Assembly (NCBI GenBank): GCA_052389435.1
Contig: JBQTIB010000057.1
Span: 1 to 5,804, forward strand
Direction of reading: 5' to 3'
From: JBQTKD01 sp052389435
GTDB taxonomy: Bacteria > Actinomycetota > Actinomycetes > Sporichthyales > Sporichthyaceae
Length of the DNA stretch: 5,804 nucleotides
Shown: piece after piece, positions 1 through 4,815 of the stretch
Numbering within the stretch: the stretch's first letter is position 1
How the letters are laid out: each line of letters begins with the position of its first letter
The notes under the pieces: model-generated
Databases searched by the model: none
Seen by the model: the letters and a program-made list of their open reading frames with translations, nothing else
Told to the model about the DNA's origin: nothing
Translations under genes and position numbers: made by a program

Positions 1-199
<199 letters not shown>

Positions 200-272
200 G
201 ACCCTGCTTCCCTTGCTCGGCGTGTGCGGTGCTTGACGTGCTGCGGTGCCTCGGTGGTGTGGTGCGCGGCGA
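200..272 (-). other. rpsG-fusA intergenic spacer
   Basis: This 73-nt spacer within the str operon contains the fusA ribosome binding region at its left end. I see no strong terminator hairpin, which fits continued transcription from rpsG into fusA. An 8-base sequence, GCACCGCA on the minus strand, occurs twice, but its significance is unknown. Confidence 0.5.
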
Positions 273-743
273 CTACCAGCGGTAGTGCGCGAAGGCCTTG
301 TTCGACTCGGCCATCTTGTGGGTGTCCTCGCGGCGCTTGACGCTGGCGCCGAGGCCGTTGCTGGCGTCGAGGATCTCGTTCATGAGGCGCTCGGTCATCG
401 TCTTCTCGCGGCGGGCGCGGCTGTAGTTGATGAGCCAGCGCAGCGCGAGGGTGGTCGCGCGGTTCGGCTTGACCTCGACCGGAACCTGGTAGGTGGCGCC
501 ACCGACGCGGCGGCTCTTGACCTCCAGGCTCGGCTTGACGGTGTCGAGCGCGCGCTTGAGGGTCACGACGGGGTCGTTGCCGGTCTTGGCGCGGCAGCCC
601 TCGAGGGCGCCGTAGACGGTGCGCTCGGCGACCGAACGCTTGCCGGACAGGAGCACCTTGTTCACCAGCTGGGTGACCAGCGGGGAGGCGTAGACCGGGT
701 CGATGACGACCGGGCGCTTGGCGGGCGGGCCCTTACGAGGCCT
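273..743 (-). CDS. rpsG: Small-subunit ribosomal protein S7, with AGG at the start-codon position
   Basis: S7 is a primary binder of the 16S rRNA 3' major domain and helps form the head of the 30S subunit. Read from 743 the frame gives 156 residues, the normal length. After the first codon it reads PRKGPPAKRPVVIDPVY, the usual S7 N-terminus. Other family sequence includes KRSVAERTVYGALE, RRVGGATYQVPVEV, RWLINYSRARREKTM and the end NKAFAHYRW. The codon at the expected initiator position (743-741) is AGG, not ATG. It overlaps the last base of the rpsL TAA, and a single base change would make TAATG. An AAGGAG sits 8 nt upstream. Upstream in this frame there is a TAG before any NTG codon. The first canonical start downstream is a GTG at 665, which would remove 26 conserved residues. 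The protein identity is certain; the start is anomalous and may reflect a base error. Confidence 0.9.
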   Translation of the reverse strand, partial: RPRKGPPAKRPVVIDPVYASPLVTQLVNKVLLSGKRSVAERTVYGALEGCRAKTGNDPVVTLKRALDTVKPSLEVKSRRVGGATYQVPVEVKPNRATTLALRWLINYSRARREKTMTERLMNEILDASNGLGASVKRREDTHKMAESNKAFAHYRW

Positions 744-1117
744 TAGGACTTCTCCTTCTTCGCGCCGTAGCGGCTACGGGCCTGCTTGCGCTTCTTGACG
801 CCCTGGGTGTCGAGCGAGCCGCGGATGATCTTGTAACGCACACCGGGGAGGTCCTTCACACGGCCGCCGCGCACGAGCACGATCGAGTGCTCCTGGAGGT
901 TGTGGCCCTCGCCGGGGATGTACGCAGTGACCTCGATCTGGCTGGTCAGGCGCACACGGGCGACCTTGCGCAGCGCGGAGTTCGGCTTCTTGGGCGTCGT
1001 GGTGTAGACGCGGGTGCAAACGCCGCGGCGCTGAGGGCAACCCTTCAACGCGGGCGTCTTGGTCTTGGAGACCTTGTCCTGGCGGCCCTTTCGGACCAGC
1101 TGCTGGATCGTGGGCAC
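743..1117 (-). CDS. rpsL: Small-subunit ribosomal protein S12
   Basis: S12 sits at the decoding centre of the 30S subunit and controls accuracy of tRNA selection. The protein is 124 residues, normal for actinobacteria, and starts MPTIQQLVRKGRQDKV. The conserved loops are intact: TTTPKKPNSALRKVARVRL (K43 in PKKPNS) and VRGGRVKDLPGVRY (K88, D89). K43 and K88 are the residues whose replacement commonly gives streptomycin resistance, so this looks like the sensitive, wild-type form. The start is GTG at 1117-1115, with a GGAG about 6 nt upstream. It is the first gene of the rpsL-rpsG-fusA operon, and its TAA stop shares one base with the expected rpsG start. A putative promoter lies about 230 nt upstream. 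Confidence 0.97.
   Translation of the reverse strand: MPTIQQLVRKGRQDKVSKTKTPALKGCPQRRGVCTRVYTTTPKKPNSALRKVARVRLTSQIEVTAYIPGEGHNLQEHSIVLVRGGRVKDLPGVRYKIIRGSLDTQGVKKRKQARSRYGAKKEKS
752..757 (-). promoter_or_regulatory. Ribosome binding site for rpsG, inside the rpsL 3' end
   Basis: AAGGAG on the minus strand lies within the last codons of rpsL and is separated by 8 nt from the AGG codon where S7 should begin. This spacing is close to ideal. It argues that initiation is meant to occur at 743 and not at the GTG 78 nt further down. Confidence 0.7.
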
Positions 1118-1345
1118 CGCACACTCCGTTTTTCTGCTCTGGCGTCTTCGTGCGTTTGGCTATCTCGCGTTCCGTTCGCCGCGGCGCCTTCCCACGACCC
1201 CCGTGGTCGGGCGTGTCGCGCCCGGTACACACAGTCCTGCCAGGAATTCCCGACTGGGGTTCGGCTCGCCGCCGCTTAAAGCGGCAGCTGAACCAAGAGG
1301 TCGCGCGAATACGCGCGGGGATACCCGGACGTAGTCCAGGCACGA
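1118..1345 (-). promoter_or_regulatory. Putative long 5' leader of the rpsL operon, rich in inverted repeats
   Basis: No credible gene occupies this stretch. If transcription starts near 1345, the rpsL mRNA has a leader of about 228 nt. Reading along the RNA, it holds these potential hairpins: GGAC/GTCC around 1325-1340; a perfect 6-bp CGCGCG/CGCGCG stem with a 4-nt loop at 1302-1317; a long hairpin at 1258-1294; a perfect 6-bp CGGGCG/CGCCCG stem with a 5-nt loop at 1208-1224; and CGACC/GGTCG at 1195-1209, which overlaps the previous stem by two bases and so may compete with it. The rpsL ribosome binding site is at the end. A regulatory role is inference; I do not recognise a known leader family. 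Confidence 0.45.
1258..1294 (-). repeat. Long inverted repeat / hairpin upstream of rpsL
   Basis: Outer 9-base arms 1258-1266 (GGTTCGGCT) and 1286-1294 (AGCTGAACC) pair with one G-T wobble, which becomes a C-A mismatch in the minus-strand RNA. Inside lies a perfect palindrome GCCGCTTAAAGCGGC (1271-1285), with a 4-nt bulge (1267-1270) on one side. No T-tract follows on either strand. It may be part of the rpsL leader or may end transcripts from the upstream membrane-protein genes. The structure is visible directly; the role is undecided. Confidence 0.5.
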
Positions 1346-1351
1346 GGGAGG

Positions 1352-1379
1352 ACACTACCAGTGCCCGGAGCGTGGTCAA
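1352..1379 (-). promoter_or_regulatory. Putative housekeeping-sigma promoter for rpsL-rpsG-fusA
   Basis: On the minus strand, TTGACC (1379-1374) is followed after 16 nt by TAGTGT (1357-1352). A TGG directly before the -10 gives an extended -10 motif. The match to TTGACA/TANNNT is the best seen in the window and lies upstream of an operon expected to be very highly expressed. A short inverted repeat CACT-GGT-AGTG overlaps the -10. Transcription would start near 1345. This is called from the sequence pattern only. Confidence 0.6.
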
Positions 1380-1414
1380 ACCTGGGGCGTGTCGAGCCGG
1401 ACGAAGCCGCGGGC

Positions 1415-1723
1415 TCAGCCGTGCCGATCGATCAGCCAGAGGACGGCGCCGATCGCCGTCGCCGCCCCCACCACGGCCAGCACCACGCTGACCCACGAGC
1501 AGACGGTGGCGGTCCGGACCAGCCGCAGGCCCCCCAACCGACCCTCCGCGGCGAGGATCTCCCTGCGGGCCGACGGAGCCATGGCCAGCGCCATCACGGC
1601 CGTGACGACGCCGAGCCCGCAGAAGAGCATGCCGGGCAGCGAGGCGATGCCCAGCCAGCCGACGACGGTGGCCCGCTTGGGCACGGGCAGGCCGGACAGT
1701 TGCTCAGAACTCAAAGCCCGCAT
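1415..1723 (-). CDS. Small two-helix membrane protein, DUF4190-like
   Basis: Function unknown. The 102-residue protein has two hydrophobic segments (about 18-48 and 70-97) joined by a short charged loop, so it is probably a membrane hairpin. The loop and second helix read SARREILAAEGRLGG...VCSWVSVVLAV. This matches the upstream gene product residue for residue in spacing (AP.A.REI.A..GR..G..L......CSW.S..LAV), so the two are tandem paralogues. This copy lacks the Pro/Gly-rich N-terminal tail. The ATG at 1723 overlaps the end of the upstream gene by 20 bp with no clear Shine-Dalgarno, suggesting translational coupling. A GTG 13 codons further in, giving a start MPKRATVV, is an alternative. DUF4190 assignment is from memory of the pattern. 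Confidence 0.75.
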   Translation of the reverse strand: MRALSSEQLSGLPVPKRATVVGWLGIASLPGMLFCGLGVVTAVMALAMAPSARREILAAEGRLGGLRLVRTATVCSWVSVVLAVVGAATAIGAVLWLIDRHG

Positions 1724-2267
1724 CCGCAGGGGTTTCGATGCGGAAGGTTGGATCGCTGTTCACGATGAGCGCCAGGAACACGGTGAACAGGACGAGTGCC
1801 AGCACCGCGAGCCCGATCGAGATCCAGCTGCAGATCACGCCCGCCTTGATCAGGTCCCGGCCGGTCCGGCGGCCGTGGGAGGCGTCGATCTCGCGCTTGG
1901 CGCCGGGCGCGAGCACGAGGGCCACGATGCCGGGCACGACGAGACAGGTGATCAGCGAAGAGATGCCCAGCACGAGGATCGCGACGGACTTCCCGGTGTT
2001 CTTGGGCGGCTCCTGGACGTAGGCGGGCCCCCAACCCGGCGGCGGATACCCCGCCGTGCCGTAGGGCCCGGGCGGACCCCAGCCGGATCCCTGGGGCGGC
2101 GGAGCGCCCCACTGGCCGGGTGGCGGCACCCAGCCGGAGGTGGGCGAGCCGGAGGTGGGCGGGCCGGCCGGCGCAGGCCCGGCGGGCCTGCCGAACTCGG
2201 GCGGGCGGTTCCAGTCCCCCGGCCCCTGCCCCGGCGGTTGCCCCTCGCCCGGTCCAGACGTGCTCAT
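1704..2267 (-). CDS. Membrane protein with Pro/Gly-rich N-terminal tail, DUF4190-like
   Basis: Function unknown. Residues 1-90 of 187 form a low-complexity tail rich in Pro, Gly, Ser, Trp and Tyr, typical of disordered cytoplasmic tails of actinobacterial membrane proteins. Two hydrophobic helices follow (about 95-121 and 141-169), separated by a charged loop GAKREIDASHGRRTGRDLIK. A short C-terminal segment ends in DAGFEF. The start ATG at 2267 is supported by GGGGAGG 6 nt upstream (2280-2274). The tail includes a doubled PTSGS unit. The next gene starts inside its last codons, so the two form an operon and probably act together in the membrane. The upstream gap of under 100 bp is shared with the divergent MOSC gene. 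Confidence 0.8.
   Translation of the reverse strand: MSTSGPGEGQPPGQGPGDWNRPPEFGRPAGPAPAGPPTSGSPTSGWVPPPGQWGAPPPQGSGWGPPGPYGTAGYPPPGWGPAYVQEPPKNTGKSVAILVLGISSLITCLVVPGIVALVLAPGAKREIDASHGRRTGRDLIKAGVICSWISIGLAVLALVLFTVFLALIVNSDPTFRIETPADAGFEF
2132..2161 (+). repeat. Two tandem copies of a 15-bp repeat
   Basis: AGCCGGAGGTGGGCG occurs twice without a gap (2132-2146 and 2147-2161). It lies inside the coding region of the Pro/Gly-rich membrane protein and encodes a doubled five-residue unit (PTSGS). The length is a multiple of three, so gain or loss of copies would keep the frame. Confidence 0.85.
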
Positions 2268-2365
2268 CTACGACCTCCCCGTTGCGATCGTGCCTCAGTC
2301 TGCCGCAGAGTCCCCGCTTCGTCCGCGCGCCGACTCGACGATCGACGCCCCGATACGGTGGCGCC
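2268..2365. promoter_or_regulatory. Divergent promoter region between the membrane-protein pair and the MOSC gene
   Basis: This 98-bp gap separates two outward-facing transcription units. It contains the minus-strand Shine-Dalgarno GGGGAGG (2280-2274). An 11-bp palindrome TCTGCCGCAGA (2299-2309) could be an operator but is short. On the plus side, TACGGT (2354-2359) ends 6 nt before the GTG at 2366. That places a TANNNT -10 where it would start transcription at the start codon, as in leaderless actinobacterial genes. I see no convincing -35 for either direction. Confidence 0.4.
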
Positions 2366-3211
2366 GTGGGCACCGCGCTGACTGGGATCCGCCGCTACCC
2401 GGTCAAGTCCTGTCGCGGCGAGGACCTCGCCTCGGCTCTTGTCGAACCCTGGGGCCTTGCGGGAGACCGCCGTTGGATGGTCGTGGACGCGGCGGGCGAC
2501 GCCGTCACCGCCCGCGAGGCGCCGGCTCTGCTGCAGGTGCAGCCGGAGGTCGCCGAAACCGGCCTGCGGTTCACCGCCCCCGGCCGCGCACCGCTGACCG
2601 TGGCCGCGCCTTCGAACCCGCCGGTCGCGACGGCCGTGTGGGGCAACCGCGTCGCCGCCTGCCCGGCGGAGGCGGACGCTGCCGCGTGGTTCGGGGCGAT
2701 CGTCGGCGCCGAGGTTCGCCTGGTCTACCTCCGGGACCCCAACGGCCGCTCCCCCGACCCCGCCTACTCCCATCCCGGGGATCGAGTCTCCTTCGCCGAC
2801 GGCTACCCGCTCCTGCTGACCAACGAGGCCTCGCTGTCCGCCCTCGACGACCTCGTCGCGACCGGCCGCGCCCCGGAGACCGGGCCGCTGTCGATGGTCC
2901 GGTTCCGACCCAACGTGGTCGTCGCGGGATTCGCGCCGTGGGCCGAGGACGGCTGGCGGCGCCTGCGCATCGGCGAGGCCACGTTCCGGGCGGTGAAGGG
3001 CTGCTCCCGGTGCGTCCTCACCACGGTCGACCCCGACACCCTCGCGCGCGGCCACGAACCGGTCGCCACCCTCGCCCGACACCGCCGCTGGGACGGCAAG
3101 ACCTGGTTCGGCGTGAACCTCGTCCCGGACACCCCCGGCGCCACGATTCGCCTCGGCGACGGGGTCGAGATCCTGGCAGAGATTGCCGCGCCCGACGGCC
3201 CCCAGCGGTAG
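2366..3211 (+). CDS. MOSC-domain molybdenum-cofactor protein, mARC/YcbX type
   Basis: This is probably a cofactor-binding reductase component of the family that reduces N-hydroxylated and related compounds in mARC and YcbX. The 281-residue protein begins with a MOSC N-terminal barrel (GIRRYPVKSCRGE, about 7-19; GDRRWMVVD). The MOSC domain follows, with DGYPLLLTNEASLSAL from about 145, RFRPNVVV at 179-186, and KGCSRCVLTTVDPDT around 211-225. By alignment from memory with human mARC, the second Cys of CSRC (C216) is the molybdenum ligand. The conserved W/FG near GKTWFGVN and the final GATIRLGDGVEIL are also present. There is no C-terminal ferredoxin domain as in E. coli YcbX, so an external electron donor would be needed. 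GTG at 2366 is chosen because the conserved N-terminus starts there and upstream sequence is non-homologous. It is probably a single-gene unit. Confidence 0.9.
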   Translation: MGTALTGIRRYPVKSCRGEDLASALVEPWGLAGDRRWMVVDAAGDAVTAREAPALLQVQPEVAETGLRFTAPGRAPLTVAAPSNPPVATAVWGNRVAACPAEADAAAWFGAIVGAEVRLVYLRDPNGRSPDPAYSHPGDRVSFADGYPLLLTNEASLSALDDLVATGRAPETGPLSMVRFRPNVVVAGFAPWAEDGWRRLRIGEATFRAVKGCSRCVLTTVDPDTLARGHEPVATLARHRRWDGKTWFGVNLVPDTPGATIRLGDGVEILAEIAAPDGPQR

Positions 3212-3224
3212 GCCAGTCCGCCTC

Positions 3225-3242
3225 CTGTTCGGCACCGAACAG
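3225..3242 (+). terminator. Perfect 8-bp inverted repeat after the MOSC gene, possible terminator
   Basis: CTGTTCGG-CA-CCGAACAG starts 13 nt after the MOSC stop. The arms pair perfectly over 8 bp with a 2-nt centre. Only TTG follows, so there is no real T-tract. Position favours a terminator; the compact symmetry would also suit a binding site for a dimeric repressor of the next gene. Confidence 0.5.
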
Positions 3243-3286
3243 TTGATGCGTCCCGCCGGCAATCGGTTTCCGGGGCTGGGTGGGGC

Positions 3287-3311
3287 GACGGTGGAGCCGT
3301 CTCGCACCGTC
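3287..3311 (+). promoter_or_regulatory. Two mutually exclusive hairpins just before the small helical-protein gene
   Basis: GACGGTG (3287-3293) can pair with CACCGTC (3305-3311) over 7 bp. Its first part, GACGG, can instead pair with CCGTC (3297-3301) in a tighter 5-bp hairpin. The structure ends 6 nt before the ribosome binding site GGGAG (3318-3322). An effect on translation or termination is possible but unproven. The rest of the gap 3212-3327 holds the palindrome at 3225-3242 and nothing else I can support. Confidence 0.3.
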
Positions 3312-3327
3312 GGAATCGGGAGTGGCC

Positions 3328-3621
3328 ATGAATCGGCTCGAGGAACGCAGCGCGAACGACCTGCGGCGCCAGATCGTCCGCCAGCGCAGGGAGATGCTCG
3401 TCCTGAACGCGGAGTTCAACCGGCTGCGGAACGCGCGGGCCGGCGCCCCTGCCGAGGCACGCGACCTGCTGCTCGTCGAACTCGACGCGGTCGCCGAACG
3501 GCACTTCGAGGCCTCGAGCACGCTCGACTCCCTGACCGACGAACTCATTCGTCTCGACCGAGGCTGCCAGGCGCGGTCCGACCGTTGGCGTCGGCCGTGG
3601 CGAGCGGTCCCCGTCCGCTGA
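3328..3621 (+). CDS. Small helical (coiled-coil-like) protein of unknown function
   Basis: I do not recognise a family. The 97-residue product is charged and has no membrane segment or signal peptide. Residues about 5-38 (including DLRRQIVRQRREMLVLNAEF) and about 42-78 have leucines and other hydrophobic residues at heptad-like spacing, suggesting two helices separated by a GAPAE turn. The C-terminus is short and basic with two tryptophans (RWRRPWRAVPVR). The ATG at 3328 is chosen over further-upstream starts because GGGAG lies 5 nt before it. It ends 7 bp from the convergent dehydrogenase stop, so transcripts from the two strands probably overlap. Codon bias looks like that of its neighbours, supporting a real gene. 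Confidence 0.7.
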   Translation: MNRLEERSANDLRRQIVRQRREMLVLNAEFNRLRNARAGAPAEARDLLLVELDAVAERHFEASSTLDSLTDELIRLDRGCQARSDRWRRPWRAVPVR

Positions 3622-3628
3622 AGAGTGC

Positions 3629-4768
3629 CTACGGAGCGACGAGGATCTTGGCCTGCGCCTCGGCCTTGCCGAGCTCGTCGAACGCGGTCGGGACCTCGTC
3701 GAGGCCGACGGTGGACGTGATCAGCGGAGTCGGGTCGACCTTGCCGTCCGCCATCAGGTGCAGGGTGTCGCGGAACTCGCCGGGGTCGTAGGCGAAGACG
3801 AACTGCAGCGAGATTTCCTTGACCAGCGCGGTCATCGGGCTGATCGCGTCCCGTTCCATGCAGACGCCCACGACGACGACTCGCGTGTACAACGGGGCGG
3901 ACGTGACGATGTGGTCGATGATCCCGGGCAGGCCCACGCATTCGAAGACGACCGGACCCCGGGGCGACTTTCCGGCGGCCTCCGCCGCCCGCAGCAGACG
4001 GTGCCAGGGCAGAAACGGCACCGCCCGCAACTTCTCGATCGACCCGATCCCGAACTCCAGAAGCTTCCCGGCGCTGGTGAAGTACGTGCTGTCGGCGAAC
4101 GAGGTCCACGGCGAATCGCTGCCGGGATCGACGACGGCAGTGGCCCCGCACCGAGTGGCCAGCGCCCGCCGGGCGGCGGAGTAGTCGCTCGCCACGACGT
4201 GCCGGACCCCGCGTGCCCGCAGCATCAGGATCGTCGCCAGGCCGATCGGCCCGCAGCCGACGACGACCGCGGTCTCGCCCTTGCCGATGCCGCTGCGCCG
4301 CACTGCGTGGTGGGCGACGGCGAGCGGTTCGGTGAGAGCCGCGGTCTCCACCGCGAGCCCGTTGGGGACGGCGAAGGTCAGCGACTCCTGCACGAGGACG
4401 CGTTCCGCGTACGCACCGGGCGCCGCCGCGGCGAGACCGACCATCGCCATGCGATCGCCGACCCGAAGCATCGGAACCGCCACCACGGCCGTGCCCTCGG
4501 CCAGACGACGGTTGGTCCCCGGCCCGTGGGCGCGCACGCGGCCGCTGAACTCGTGGCCCATCACGATCGGCTCCGCGACGCGCATCATGCCCGGCAGCCC
4601 GATGCCCTCCGCGACGTCGGCGAGCGCGTCCGCGTGGAACCGGGCGTGCAGGTCGGAGCCGCAGATCCCGGCGCGGACGACGTCGAGGACGAGGTGCCCC
4701 TTCGCCGGAACGGGCTCGGGGACGTCCTGGACGCGGAGCTCGGAGTTCTGGCACACGACGGCTCTCAT
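3629..4768 (-). CDS. Zinc-binding medium-chain dehydrogenase (alcohol dehydrogenase family)
   Basis: This is probably a cytoplasmic NAD-dependent oxidoreductase of an alcohol or polyol; the substrate is unknown. The 379-residue protein has a GroES-like N-terminal domain with the catalytic-zinc ligands C36 (AGICGSDLH), H72-E73 (VMGHEFSG) and probably E147 (TEPLAVAHHAV). The Rossmann domain shows GCGPIG at about 171-176 and an acidic residue at D195 (VVASDYS), which favours NAD over NADP. The four-cysteine structural-zinc lobe is absent: the region around 95-120 has no Cys. Between about 217 and 270 it is longer than I expect for the family. ATG at 4768 begins MRAVVCQNSELRV, the normal family start. 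There is no clear Shine-Dalgarno, but TACCTT ends 6 nt before the ATG, compatible with a leaderless transcript. It is divergent from the alpha/beta hydrolase. Confidence 0.88.
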   Translation of the reverse strand: MRAVVCQNSELRVQDVPEPVPAKGHLVLDVVRAGICGSDLHARFHADALADVAEGIGLPGMMRVAEPIVMGHEFSGRVRAHGPGTNRRLAEGTAVVAVPMLRVGDRMAMVGLAAAAPGAYAERVLVQESLTFAVPNGLAVETAALTEPLAVAHHAVRRSGIGKGETAVVVGCGPIGLATILMLRARGVRHVVASDYSAARRALATRCGATAVVDPGSDSPWTSFADSTYFTSAGKLLEFGIGSIEKLRAVPFLPWHRLLRAAEAAGKSPRGPVVFECVGLPGIIDHIVTSAPLYTRVVVVGVCMERDAISPMTALVKEISLQFVFAYDPGEFRDTLHLMADGKVDPTPLITSTVGLDEVPTAFDELGKAEAQAKILVAP

Positions 4769-4815
4769 GGCCGGAAGGTATCGCTGGACGGCCCTCCTAC
4801 GGCAGCGTTGGCCCC
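4769..4815. promoter_or_regulatory. 47-bp divergent promoter region, dehydrogenase / hydrolase
   Basis: Both start codons face away from this short gap, so the two promoters must overlap or extend into the genes. On the minus strand TACCTT (4780-4775) ends 6 nt before the dehydrogenase ATG, the spacing expected for a leaderless start. On the plus strand a TACGGC (4798-4803) lies 12 nt before the hydrolase ATG. Neither gene has a clear Shine-Dalgarno. I could not find convincing -35 elements. Confidence 0.4.

Noticed and set aside
246..746. Plus-strand open frame of 166 codons across rpsG
   Set aside because: It is antisense to rpsG, whose protein is unmistakable, and the translation has no recognisable motif. 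Such frames are common in high-GC DNA.
743..760. Programmed -1 frameshift joining S12 to S7
   Set aside because: The S7 frame is -1 to rpsL and open there, but I see no canonical X-XXY-YYZ slippery heptamer; a single-base start-codon defect is a simpler explanation.
743..1117. Streptomycin-resistance type S12
   Set aside because: K43 and K88, the usual resistance positions, are both lysine, so the sequence is wild type at these sites.
1380..1414. Terminator after the two-helix membrane-protein genes
   Set aside because: Only a weak 5-bp GAGCC/GGCTC pairing with a long loop is visible and there is no T-tract, so I did not list it.
774..1496. Minus-strand open frame of 240 codons overlapping rpsL and its leader
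   Set aside because: It is a shadow in another frame of rpsL, with an Arg/Pro/Gly-rich composition typical of out-of-frame high-GC DNA.
2264..3307. Minus-strand open frame of 347 codons opposite the MOSC gene
   Set aside because: It is antisense to a well-supported family member and shows no domain sequence.
3018..4754. Minus-strand open frame of 578 codons
   Set aside because: It crosses three genes in a frame with a highly Arg-rich translation; the real dehydrogenase lies in a different frame of the same strand.
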